In this document: one piece after another, positions 33,101-41,222 of the stretch
Layout of the letters: each line of letters opens with the position of its first letter
Numbering within the stretch: the first letter of the stretch is position 1
DNA from: Psychroserpens sp. SPM9
GTDB lineage: Bacteria; Bacteroidota; Bacteroidia; Flavobacteriales; Flavobacteriaceae
Reading direction: 5' to 3'
Length of the DNA: 50,423 bases
NCBI RefSeq assembly: GCF_025153525.1
Contig: NZ_JANZNR010000010.1
Location: 1 to 50,423, forward strand
Notes under the pieces: generated by a model
Told to the model about the DNA's origin: nothing
The model's database searches: none
What the model saw: only the letters and a program-made list of their open reading frames with translations
Position numbers and translations under genes: made by a program

Positions 33101-33152
33101 CAATAGAAATACAATATGATAAATATCATTTATTATTTTCTCACTTGTGGCT

Positions 33153-33160
33153 ATCTTTGA
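33153..33160 (+). promoter_or_regulatory. -7 element of the truncated hemoglobin gene, nearly on the start codon
   Basis: TATCTTTG ends 3 nt before the ATG at 33164. A TTTA at 33130-33133 lies exactly 19 nt upstream as a one-mismatch -33 box. The transcript would begin at or beside the A of the start codon. Confidence 0.65.
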
Positions 33161-33163
33161 CTT

Positions 33164-33568
33164 ATGAAAAGAGACATTGATTCGCGTGAGGATGTATTTT
33201 TATTAGTAAGCTCATTTTATGATAAAGTTAGAGCGAACACTATTCTTGGCCCTTTTTTTAATGAAACCATTAAAGATTGGGAGGCACATTTACAACACTT
33301 GACCACCTTTTGGGAAACGAGTTTATTCATGACCCGTAAACTCGAGCAAAAATACTATGGCAATCCTTTAGAAGCTCATGTAAAGGTCGATCAGGCGCAT
33401 GATAAAAGTATTACCGAAATGCATTTTGGTATCTGGCTCAACTTATGGTATGAAACCCTGGATGCCTTGTTTGAAGGCGAAGTAACCGAAAACGCAAAGC
33501 GCAGAGCACGCAAAATGGGAACCTTTATGTATTTAAAGATTTTTGAGGCCAGACAAAGTCGAAAATAG
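33164..33568 (+). CDS. group III truncated hemoglobin
   Basis: 134 residues. DVFLLVSSFYDKVRAN with a tyrosine at the B10-like position (Y19), DWEAHLQHLTTFWETSLF, GNPLEAHVKV, and EMHFGIWLNLWYETLDALFEG, where His87 in HFxxWL is the proximal heme ligand. The short 2-on-2 globin fold with this HFxxWL pattern belongs to group III. Likely binds O2 or NO in the cytoplasm, possibly in nitrosative-stress or oxygen metabolism. It stands alone between two divergent promoters. Confidence 0.94.
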   Translation: MKRDIDSREDVFLLVSSFYDKVRANTILGPFFNETIKDWEAHLQHLTTFWETSLFMTRKLEQKYYGNPLEAHVKVDQAHDKSITEMHFGIWLNLWYETLDALFEGEVTENAKRRARKMGTFMYLKIFEARQSRK

Positions 33569-33696
33569 GCTCTGATTATACGCTTTTAAGTAGTTGGATT
33601 GTAGTTCTTGAAATTAATTCTGAAAAATTGCAAAACCTCTAAATTTTTAACACTTATTTGATACGCTTTAGCGGAGACTAAACGAACTAAATTGGT

Positions 33697-33704
33697 TATC
33701 TTTG
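33697..33704 (+). promoter_or_regulatory. -7 element of the cytochrome c maturation gene
   Basis: TATCTTTG, 27 nt before the ATG at 33732; no clear -33 partner. The spacer from the hemoglobin stop to this point shows nothing else. Confidence 0.55.
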
Positions 33705-33731
33705 CACAACTAAAAATTAAGCCTTCCTGCC

Positions 33732-36700
33732 ATGCAAAAGACACTTGCGAATATTCTCTTTTCTACTCGACTTACCGGAACCTTATTTATTGTTTATGCG
33801 ATTGCCATGATTACTGGTACGTTTTTAGATGCCGGACAAGAAACTTCGCCAACACCTTTCACGAGACATTACATCTATAACGCCTGGTGGTTTGAAACGA
33901 TTATGGTGCTTTTTGTGATTAATTTCGTCGGAAATATTTTTAGATACCGCTTATTAAGAAAAGAAAAATGGGCCACTTTAATTTTGCATTTAGCCTTTAT
34001 TTTTATTTTCATTGGTGCCGGAATTACACGATATATTGGCTATGAAGGTTGGATGCCTATTCGTGAAGGTGAAACAGAAAATACGTTTTTAACACGCGAT
34101 ATTTATCTTACAGCTTTTATTGATGGCGATTTGGTTGTTAACGGGCAACAGCAAAGACGTGTGATTCAGGAGCGTGTTGATTTTTCTGAGCGCTTAGATA
34201 ATGATTTAGAATTACATACTGAATACAATGGCACTCCTGTGTCTATAAAAGTAAAGCAGTTTGTTAAAGATGCCGAACTTGATATTATTGCAGATGATGC
34301 TGGTGAATCTTACCTGAAATTAGTAGAAGCAGGCGACGAAGCTTCCCATAGTCATTACATTAAAGATGGTGATGATGAACTCATACACAATGTTGTTTTT
34401 ACTTTAAATAATCCTAAAAAAGGTGCTATAAATATTACAACAGAAGGCGATAAGTTATTTATAGAATCGCCATTTGGAGGAGATTATTTAACCATGGCAA
34501 CTCAAGCCTCAGGCACACTTGTTAAAGATTCCATACAACCTTTGATGTTGCGTTCTCGTTATCAAATTGGTAATATGGCAATGGTATTTCCAAAACCTGT
34601 GGTAAAAGGGACGTTTGGAGTGGTTAAAAAATCAGCTTTATTAACGAGTCGTGAAGATGGTGTTGTGGCCGATGTTACGGTTAATGGCGAAACTAAAACG
34701 GTGAATTTATTGGGCGGACAATATGTTAACGGACGCTTTGAACAGATTAAAGTTGGCGGTTTAGATGTGGCGGTCAAATACGGTTCTATAGTCAAAGAAT
34801 TGCCGTTTAGTATCAAACTCAACGATTTTAGAGCAGAGCGCTACCCAGGAACTCAAGATAATTTTTCTGCCTTTTCCAGTGATATCACAGTCATTAAACC
34901 TAATGAAACGCCTTACGATTACAAAATTTTTATGAACCATGTGCTAGATGAAGAAGGCTATCGTTTTTTTCAAGCTAGTTTTTTTCCAGATGAAAAGGGA
35001 ACCAAACTTTCTGTAAACCATGACCAATGGGGAACTTACGTGACTTATTTTGGTTATATGTTGCTTTATTTTGGCTTGATGGCAATTCTGTTTAGTAAAG
35101 GCACACGCTTTGCCGATCTTAAAAAGATGCTTGAGAAAGTAAAAATAAAAAAAGCAAAACTGCTTGGTGTTTTCTTACTTGGCTTCGGAATGTTCGGATT
35201 TGCACAAGAGCACAGTGAAGACGATGGTCACAACCATGCTCCCGTTCAACAAGAGCATTTTGAAGGTGATGGTCATAACCATACCGCTACTAAAATTGAA
35301 CGCCCAACAAAAGCACAAATCGATTCGGTAATTAGAGCCAATATCACACCTAAAGCTCATGCCGATAAATTTGGAGAACTGGTGATACAGGATTATAGCG
35401 GACGTATGATGCCTATGAATACCTACGCGTCTGAAGTCTTAAGAAAGCTCAGTAAAATGGATCATTACGAAGAGTTTGATGCCAATCAGGTGCTCTTATC
35501 GATGCAGGAGAGTCCGTTGTTCTGGTATAATGTTCCTATCATTTATTTAGCAAAGCGAAAAGGCGATTCGATTCGAAGTATTATTGGTGTGAGTAAAGAC
35601 CAGAAGTATGTGTCAATTACCGATTTTTTAACCGATGATGGCCGAAATAAACTAGGACCTTACTTAGAAGAAGCTTATGCTGCGGAAGTGCCTAACGGAT
35701 TTCAGAAAGAATTTAAAGAAGCTTATGACCGAATGAGTCTTTTGTTTAATACACTTGACGGTCGTTCTATTAAGATTTTTCCGGTGCCTGATGATGAAAA
35801 AAACACCTGGATTTCACCTGTAGAATACAAAGAAAGCTATCGGGATGTGATTAAAGATACCATCTACGGAAAAGTGATTGAGAACAGCTTTAGGTTTTAT
35901 TTAGGCGAACTATACAAAGCCAAGCAAACCGGAGATTATGATCTGGCGAATCGCTTATTAGGCGGATTTAAAAACAACCAGTCAAAAATAGGAAGTGAGG
36001 TCATGCTCTCTGATGATAAGATCAAAACCGAAATTTTATACAACAAGTACGATATCTTTAAAAAGCTTTACAGTTGGTATATGTACGCTGGTGCTTTATT
36101 ATTTGTACTGATTATTGTACAGATTTTTAGCAGCAAAAACAAATGGGTTGATGTTGCAGTAAAAGGCCTAGGTGTTGTTATTTTTGGACTATTCTTACTG
36201 CATACCGCAGGCTTGATTGTACGTTGGTATATTTCTGGTCATGCGCCTTGGAGTGATGCTTACGAATCTATGATTTATGTAGCCTGGGCGACCATGCTCT
36301 TTGGCTTGCTCTTATCTAATTCCGCAGGTAAAAGTCCGATGTCTATTGTTAGCAATGTCCTAAAAGGAAAGAACAAATCCTATTTAACCACAGCTGCAGG
36401 TGCCTTTGTAACTGCCATGATTCTTATGGTGGCACACTGGAACTGGATGGATCCTGCCATTGCCAATTTATCTCCTGTTTTAGATAGTTACTGGCTTATG
36501 ATTCACGTTGCTGTGATTGTAGCGAGTTACGGTCCGTTTGCGCTTGGGATGATACTCGGAATTACCGTCTTACTCCTTATGATTTTTACTACGGAAGACA
36601 ACAAAGCCAAGATGGCACTTAATATCAAAGAATTAACCATAATCAACGAAATGGCTTTAACTGTAGGTCTCGTGATGCTAACCATTGGAAACTTTCTTGG

Positions 36701-37034
36701 TGGTATGTGGGCAAACGAAAGTTGGGGACGTTACTGGGGTTGGGATCCTAAAGAAACTTGGGCACTCATAAGTATTATGGTCTACGCTTTTGTAATTCAC
36801 ATGCGATTGATTCCCGGACTTCGAGGGCGCTACGGATTTAATTTAGCATCAATCATTGCTTTCGGAAGTATTCTTTTTACGTATTTTGGGGTGAATTTTT
36901 ACTTGTCTGGACTGCATTCTTACCAGTCGGGTCAACAAATTTTAAGCTACCAATACATTGCGATTACCTTAGGCTTTATAACACTTCTCGGCTTTTTTGC
37001 CCGTTTAAAATATAAAAAGTATTATAAAAAATAA
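33732..37034 (+). CDS. ccsA: CcsB/ResB-CcsA fusion, cytochrome c heme lyase (system II)
   Basis: 1100 residues. N-terminal half: ResB-type, three early membrane helices (FIVYAIAMITGTFLDAG, ATLILHLAFIFIFIGAGITRYIGYEGWMPI) and a long periplasmic part to about residue 450. Residues about 470-492 look like a signal peptide ending FGFAQ. A His-rich duplicate follows (EHSEDDGHNHA ... EHFEGDGHNHT, residues 493-518). C-terminal half (from about 780): CcsA with HTAGLIVRWYISGHAPWSDAYESM and the WWD heme motif ANESWGRYWGWDPKETWALI near residue 1000. Attaches heme to apocytochromes at the periplasmic face. The His stretch may bind heme or metal (inference). Confidence 0.94.
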   Translation: MQKTLANILFSTRLTGTLFIVYAIAMITGTFLDAGQETSPTPFTRHYIYNAWWFETIMVLFVINFVGNIFRYRLLRKEKWATLILHLAFIFIFIGAGITRYIGYEGWMPIREGETENTFLTRDIYLTAFIDGDLVVNGQQQRRVIQERVDFSERLDNDLELHTEYNGTPVSIKVKQFVKDAELDIIADDAGESYLKLVEAGDEASHSHYIKDGDDELIHNVVFTLNNPKKGAINITTEGDKLFIESPFGGDYLTMATQASGTLVKDSIQPLMLRSRYQIGNMAMVFPKPVVKGTFGVVKKSALLTSREDGVVADVTVNGETKTVNLLGGQYVNGRFEQIKVGGLDVAVKYGSIVKELPFSIKLNDFRAERYPGTQDNFSAFSSDITVIKPNETPYDYKIFMNHVLDEEGYRFFQASFFPDEKGTKLSVNHDQWGTYVTYFGYMLLYFGLMAILFSKGTRFADLKKMLEKVKIKKAKLLGVFLLGFGMFGFAQEHSEDDGHNHAPVQQEHFEGDGHNHTATKIERPTKAQIDSVIRANITPKAHADKFGELVIQDYSGRMMPMNTYASEVLRKLSKMDHYEEFDANQVLLSMQESPLFWYNVPIIYLAKRKGDSIRSIIGVSKDQKYVSITDFLTDDGRNKLGPYLEEAYAAEVPNGFQKEFKEAYDRMSLLFNTLDGRSIKIFPVPDDEKNTWISPVEYKESYRDVIKDTIYGKVIENSFRFYLGELYKAKQTGDYDLANRLLGGFKNNQSKIGSEVMLSDDKIKTEILYNKYDIFKKLYSWYMYAGALLFVLIIVQIFSSKNKWVDVAVKGLGVVIFGLFLLHTAGLIVRWYISGHAPWSDAYESMIYVAWATMLFGLLLSNSAGKSPMSIVSNVLKGKNKSYLTTAAGAFVTAMILMVAHWNWMDPAIANLSPVLDSYWLMIHVAVIVASYGPFALGMILGITVLLLMIFTTEDNKAKMALNIKELTIINEMALTVGLVMLTIGNFLGGMWANESWGRYWGWDPKETWALISIMVYAFVIHMRLIPGLRGRYGFNLASIIAFGSILFTYFGVNFYLSGLHSYQSGQQILSYQYIAITLGFITLLGFFARLKYKKYYKK

Positions 37035-37062
37035 GCCTGAATATTGGGTGCTGAAATAAGGA

Positions 37063-37782
37063 TTATAGCATGGTGATGAGTGTGGTGTACACCAAACCAA
37101 TCAGCATGGCCATTCCAAAACTAATCAATGTACCAATAAGGACGTATTCGGTCAGTTTTCGGTCTTTGGCTCGTGATAAATCACCAAATCGGAATATAGA
37201 CTTGGCCGCAAGTAAAAAACCAATACCTTCCCAAAATCCGAGGACAACAAACAGAAACACAAAGAGCCGTTCCAGAATGCCAATATAAGTACCAGCGTTT
37301 TTTAGAGCCTCTTTTTTAGCGCTTTTATCTTCAATTTTCCATTTCGAAATAATGGTTTTCATCACAATGGAAGCCATGGTTGTGACGCCAATCAGGCAAG
37401 CCATAAGCAATAAGAACTTATTGTAGTTTAGGGTCTCTAATTGCGATAGGTAAGGAGTGTAGATGTTGACCACCACAGCAATAACCAGGAGGTGTGCCAG
37501 TTGGTCTAAGGCAAAAAGCCACCGATTATTGTTGCTGTTTCTAAAATGGAGTTTTAAAACATCAATCCCATAATGGCTCAGGATAGTGATTATAAATCCG
37601 AGCCAATAGCTGGTATCAAACCCTAAGACTACCGCCAATGCAACGGCATGCACTGCTACATGGTAATATAAAAACTTAGATTTGTGCTTATGCTTGTTTT
37701 TGTGTTTGACCCATGTTACGGGTTGAAATAAAAAATCACCAATAAGATGCGCCAGAATGAGTTTAATAAAAAGAATTAGCAT
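37063..37782 (-). CDS. DUF3307 family membrane protein
   Basis: 239 residues with about six or seven membrane helices. Begins LILFIKLILAHLIGDFLFQPVTWVKHKNKHKHKSKFLYYHVAVHAVALAVVLGF; the HLIGDFLFQ helix and the HK-rich loop are the DUF3307 signature, followed by ILSHYGIDVLKL and FALDQLAHLLVIAVVV, where histidines and aspartates line membrane helices like a metal or proton path. Function unknown. It overlaps the SatD gene by 7 bp and is clearly cotranscribed with it; the pair recurs in many bacteria. Confidence 0.9.
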   Translation of the reverse strand: MLILFIKLILAHLIGDFLFQPVTWVKHKNKHKHKSKFLYYHVAVHAVALAVVLGFDTSYWLGFIITILSHYGIDVLKLHFRNSNNNRWLFALDQLAHLLVIAVVVNIYTPYLSQLETLNYNKFLLLMACLIGVTTMASIVMKTIISKWKIEDKSAKKEALKNAGTYIGILERLFVFLFVVLGFWEGIGFLLAAKSIFRFGDLSRAKDRKLTEYVLIGTLISFGMAMLIGLVYTTLITML

Positions 37783-38378
37783 AAGCTTTGAATTTGAGAT
37801 TCGTAATAGGCGAGGAGTTTAGAAAGTTCGTCATAACCACCACGTTTTAATCCTTCACTAATATTACTTTGTGATTTTTGAAGTTTTTGAGCAATCGCTT
37901 CCTGATTTAATGTTGGGTATGTTAAGGTATATTTTAGAATCGTTGAGGTTGCAGGTTTCCATTGATCCATAACGAGTAATGCCAGTTCAAGCATTAAATT
38001 AAGTTGGTAATCAAAGGTTTCGGAAGGCGATTTCACAGCTAATGTGTGCTTTTTTAACTGTTCAAAACACAGTCCCGAATTCACAAAAGCACTACCGTTA
38101 GATTCTGTTATTTTTTCAGAAGCATAGCGCTTTTCGCCAATGCCTATGGCAAGTCGCACATCGTTATGCTTAAATTGTTTGATGGATGCTTTAATTAAAA
38201 AAGCAGCTTTTAAAGCTTCCTTTGGTGACACTTCTAGTTGAAAACTATCACCACGATAAATTTCCCAAGATTTGGGCTCATTGCCAAAAAGATTAAGGAC
38301 AGCTTTCAGTTCGTTGAGCCACTCCTGAGGTGCTGTTTCTCTAGAATTGATAATATCTCCTGTTATAATTGCGACCAT
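37776..38378 (-). CDS. SatD family protein with C-terminal helix-turn-helix
   Basis: 200 residues. Begins VAIITGDIINSRETAPQEWLNELKAVLNLFG, then WEIYRGDSFQLEVSPKEALKAAFLIKASIK and VRLAIGIGEKRYAS, the SatD core known from a satR/satD acid-stress context. The end carries TYPTLNQEAIAQKLQKSQSNISEGLKRGGYDELSKLL, a MarR-type helix-turn-helix reading head. It probably regulates its own operon. The likely operator is the group of TATCTG repeats upstream of its promoter. Confidence 0.85.
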   Translation of the reverse strand: MVAIITGDIINSRETAPQEWLNELKAVLNLFGNEPKSWEIYRGDSFQLEVSPKEALKAAFLIKASIKQFKHNDVRLAIGIGEKRYASEKITESNGSAFVNSGLCFEQLKKHTLAVKSPSETFDYQLNLMLELALLVMDQWKPATSTILKYTLTYPTLNQEAIAQKLQKSQSNISEGLKRGGYDELSKLLAYYESQIQSLC

Positions 38379-38398
38379 GGTTTATATACTGTAAAATT

Positions 38399-38406
38399 CA
38401 AATATA
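38399..38406 (-). promoter_or_regulatory. -7 element of the SatD-DUF3307 operon
   Basis: TATATTTG, 20 nt before the ATG at 38378, with TTTA at 38429-38426 exactly 19 nt upstream as a one-mismatch -33 box. The promoter is flanked by inverted repeats of the TATCTG type. Confidence 0.6.
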
Positions 38407-38417
38407 TCATATTTTTA

Positions 38418-38464
38418 GCAGATAATAAAATATATCTGCTTTTTTACAGATATTTAGATATATC
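38418..38464. promoter_or_regulatory. TATCTG/CAGATA repeat cluster, candidate SatD operator
   Basis: gcagata and tatctgc form an inverted repeat (38418-38439), and cagata plus gatatatc follow within the next 25 bp. These cover the -33 region of the SatD promoter, the usual place for a repressor site. Confidence 0.45.
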
Positions 38465-38584
38465 GGTTTTTTAAACGATATTGTAATAACTGCGGAAACA
38501 CGTTAAAAATTGCTGTGATAGCGCTTTTGGATGTCTTAAAAATCGATTAGTTTTAGGGGTTCAAAAATCTAAAAATTAAAGACA

Positions 38585-39025
38585 ATGAAGTTATTAAAGG
38601 AATTCAAAGAGTTTGCCGTGAAAGGGAATATGATGGATATGGCTATTGGGATCATTATAGGCGCAGCATTTAACAAAGTTATCGATGTATTGGTCAAAAA
38701 AGTATTTATGCCACCTTTGTCATTAATGACTGACGGACTCGAATTTCAGGATAAAAAATACGTGTTGAGAGAGGCGGTAGTGAACGTTAGTGGCGAAGAA
38801 ACTACAAAAGAAGTAGCTATAGAATACGGCGTATTATTTGAAACCTTTTTAGATTTTCTAATTGTTGGCGTCACGGTGTTTATTGTGGTAAAAGCGATGA
38901 ATCGTTTACGAGATAAAGCACAGGATCCTAAAAATAAAGTAGTAAAAACCCCAAAAGATATTGAGTTACTTGCCAAACTCAACGATTTAATGGAAGAGCA
39001 AAACGCCCTTTTAAAGAAGCAATAG
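38585..39025 (+). CDS. mscL: large-conductance mechanosensitive channel
   Basis: 146 residues. KLLKEFKEFAVKGNMMDMAIGIIIGAAFNKVIDVLVKKVFMPPLSLM is the amphipathic N-terminal helix and pore helix with the GxxxAxG packing; GVLFETFLDFLIVGVTVFIVVKAMNRL is TM2, and a charged helix with LLAKLNDLMEEQNALLKKQ closes the chain. Homopentamer in the inner membrane, opening under extreme turgor. Compared with E. coli the periplasmic loop is similar in length. Single gene, no clear terminator. Confidence 0.97.
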   Translation: MKLLKEFKEFAVKGNMMDMAIGIIIGAAFNKVIDVLVKKVFMPPLSLMTDGLEFQDKKYVLREAVVNVSGEETTKEVAIEYGVLFETFLDFLIVGVTVFIVVKAMNRLRDKAQDPKNKVVKTPKDIELLAKLNDLMEEQNALLKKQ

Positions 39026-39066
39026 AGTATGAATATCTATTGGCGGTATCCAAAGGAGAGCCCTAA

Positions 39067-39474
39067 TTAATCGTCTACTTTTTTCCAGACAAACTCACTA
39101 TCGAGTTCAAAACTGCCTATAAAGTCAAAATGACAATCGGAAGGCGCAATAATCGACAAAAAAGGCTGCTGTTGTTTATCGCGATACAGGTGATAAGTTT
39201 CACCAACAAGCGGTTCAAAATTATAGCGCGAATTATACACAAGATTGTTGTGTTCTAATGCGGTCATCATCCGCTCATATTCGGCTTTAAGCTCCAGGTA
39301 CTTGGCTTTAATTTGCTTATTTGCCTTGTTGATGTTTCTATTTTTCCAGGTCGAATTATCGGTTACCTGGATAGAAGGCGCACCAACATTGGTGGCATAA
39401 GGTTTTAAAGCAGCGTCATAACGTTGCGTATCTTCATTAAATACAATCTGGTCTGGTTTTTTGTCTTCCGACAT
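39067..39474 (-). CDS. DUF2452 domain-containing protein
   Basis: 135 residues, cytoplasmic. The family core is KPDQIVFNEDTQRYDAALKPYATNVGAPSI, then KYLELKAEYERMMTALEHNNLVYNSRYNFEPLVGETYHLYRDK and FLSIIAPSDC, ending in F.l.seFvWkKv. Bacteroidota-typical; function unknown. It converges on mscL. Confidence 0.88.
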   Translation of the reverse strand: MSEDKKPDQIVFNEDTQRYDAALKPYATNVGAPSIQVTDNSTWKNRNINKANKQIKAKYLELKAEYERMMTALEHNNLVYNSRYNFEPLVGETYHLYRDKQQQPFLSIIAPSDCHFDFIGSFELDSEFVWKKVDD

Positions 39475-39586
39475 GGCAAAATTCTTTTTTACAAAGATAG
39501 AGCACAGAATTTATTCATATCAGTTAATAGGCTACTTTTTTTATGGCGAGTTTTGTTGTTCTAATATGCAAATTGTAATACCTCAT

Positions 39587-39682
39587 ATGATGAATGCTGA
39601 TACACTACTATTTATTTTAACTTGTTTGGCTATAGTGCTAACGATTGCTTGGGCTATAAGTGTTGTGAATTCTAAGCGTTAG
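39587..39682 (+). CDS. possible 31-residue membrane peptide
   Basis: From ATG 39587: MMNADTLLFILTCLAIVLT followed by IAWAISVVNSKR and stop, a short leader, one hydrophobic helix and a basic tail in the positive-inside sense. A longer open frame starts further upstream inside the DUF2452 promoter region but has no coding-like features. Nothing in the context supports it except the hydrophobic pattern. Confidence 0.3.
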   Translation: MMNADTLLFILTCLAIVLTIAWAISVVNSKR

Positions 39683-39683
39683 T

Positions 39684-39815
39684 TTACAAAAGTGTATATA
39701 GTGTACCTAGGTTTCCTTCGGCTTTGCTATAGGCTTGGTTTGATCCAGAAGTCCCTTTGTTAGTATTAGATTGATGCGCTTTGTGATTGTTTTGTGTGCG
39801 TATGATTTCAATAGT
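39684..39815 (-). pseudogene. possible remnant of a small flavobacterial protein
   Basis: A 43-codon frame ending at TAA 39684 with no ATG, GTG or TTG start and an in-frame stop just upstream. The translation ends HKAHQSNTNKGTSGSNQAY followed by SKAEGNLGTLYTLL. It has an Asn/Gly/Ser-rich, protein-like composition of the NKGTSGxNxxYxKAxGN kind that I recall from small flavobacterial proteins. It lies at the left edge of the A+T-rich accessory segment. Confidence 0.3.
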
Positions 39816-39898
39816 TTAAGATTATTAATACAACAAAACTAAGACCTCTTTTTTTTGTGGTTTCTAGGTATTAATGATTTTGGGGAGCTATCTAATAT

Positions 39899-41092
39899 TT
39901 ACTTGGTTTTTTGATTAAGAAAGTAATGAGTATGATAAGTTTCAACAAAGTTTTTAGTTTCATTTGAAATAGAATTAACCATTTGTTCAAAATAATTGGC
40001 ATCACTACTAAGTTTTTCAAGAATCCTAGTGCTTGTTAAATTTAAGGGATTGCCTTCCGTAGTTTTAAGGTAACGTATTATTGGCCAAAAAGAATTTAAG
40101 CGTCTGTCTCCATCAGAAATAGCATTGTATTCTCTTTTTTTGTCAAGAATACCTATAAACATTCTTCCTTCAGTATTGCCTTTTCCAGAAAAAGATTCTA
40201 TCCCAAATTGTACATTTTTATCATGGAGTTCACCGGAACTAAGCCATAGTTGTGAATAGTTACTGTTTATGTCATTACCTAGGCGAGCATTTACTGGTAA
40301 AGACATCTGGTTGATTTTTTTTAAAACAGCAAATCTTAATTTTTCTCTAACTGAATTAACTGCTTTTTGATAATTCGCATGAATGTATTTAGCTTCATCT
40401 AAATTTTCTAAAATAAGTGTATTAAACTGTTTCTCTAATTTGTTATCCATTGTATGCGTTAGTTTTTTTAATACAATTTGATATTGCTTTATAGATGTTT
40501 CAATAATAGAGCCTTGGTCGACAACACTCAAGCATTGCTCTAACCAATTTAAAATTTCATTAGAATATGATATAATGTGATAATCATCAATTGTCAGTAA
40601 ATGAAGGCTGTTTTTTGAAGGTTTATCACCGAATAAGTTTAAATAATACAACGATGATTTTCCTTTATTGAATAAACTATATCTATACATCTGTTTTGGT
40701 TGGTCGCCAGCATGTATTTTATTTTCTATGGTGATGGTTTTTCCTGAAGGAAACAAAATTAAGATATCAATAAAACCTCCATTCTCATAATCTTTTGAGA
40801 TGGTACCTAAATGATATTCAGCTTTAACTAATACTTGGTTTAAGTTTTCGTTTGTATAATCATAGCCAATTTCTTTTAAAAACAAACCTAAGAACTTTGT
40901 ACCATGATAATGATTTCCTTTTGGATTTAATAATGCAACTAGCATACCTGAATGCGTTTTAGTTTCATTAGTTTCCATGTTTAGAATAGAAAATATATTA
41001 AAGTCTTCACCTTTAGCTTTGATTACTTTAAGATGCGTGTTGATTATATTCTTAGATGTGTTTAATAGAGTTTCTAGTTTTATGTAATCCAT
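39899..41092 (-). CDS. PD-(D/E)XK nuclease superfamily protein
   Basis: 397 residues. An N-terminal helix bundle carries ETKTHSGMLVALLNPKGNHYHG (the E...HS.lLa.LLnP block with Glu43), and the nuclease core has GGFIDILILFPSGKTITIENKIHAGDQPKQMYRY, giving Asp109 and Glu123-x-Lys125 plus a QxxxY helix (Gln134-Tyr138). This is the PDDEXK_4 pattern. The C-terminal half is of unknown fold and probably binds the target. Such genes are frequent in anti-phage islands. It lies 130 bp downstream of, and on the same strand as, the GIY-YIG/helicase gene, in a conspicuously A+T-rich stretch. Whether it belongs to that module or is a solitary nuclease cannot be told by eye. Confidence 0.87.
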   Translation of the reverse strand: MDYIKLETLLNTSKNIINTHLKVIKAKGEDFNIFSILNMETNETKTHSGMLVALLNPKGNHYHGTKFLGLFLKEIGYDYTNENLNQVLVKAEYHLGTISKDYENGGFIDILILFPSGKTITIENKIHAGDQPKQMYRYSLFNKGKSSLYYLNLFGDKPSKNSLHLLTIDDYHIISYSNEILNWLEQCLSVVDQGSIIETSIKQYQIVLKKLTHTMDNKLEKQFNTLILENLDEAKYIHANYQKAVNSVREKLRFAVLKKINQMSLPVNARLGNDINSNYSQLWLSSGELHDKNVQFGIESFSGKGNTEGRMFIGILDKKREYNAISDGDRRLNSFWPIIRYLKTTEGNPLNLTSTRILEKLSSDANYFEQMVNSISNETKNFVETYHTHYFLNQKTK

Positions 41093-41222
41093 ACATACAA
41101 GGGGTTGCCGAAATCTGTTTTTACAAACTACTTTTTATGTTTTTAAGATTAATGTCATATAAGTTGTTGCCTATGATATTATCAATCTCAATTATTTTGG
41201 AGTATTTTTAAGTATAAGTTTG

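Noticed and set aside
39461-39586. N-terminal extension of the possible 31-residue peptide
   Set aside because: The upstream part has no hydrophobic or family pattern and covers the promoter of the DUF2452 gene.
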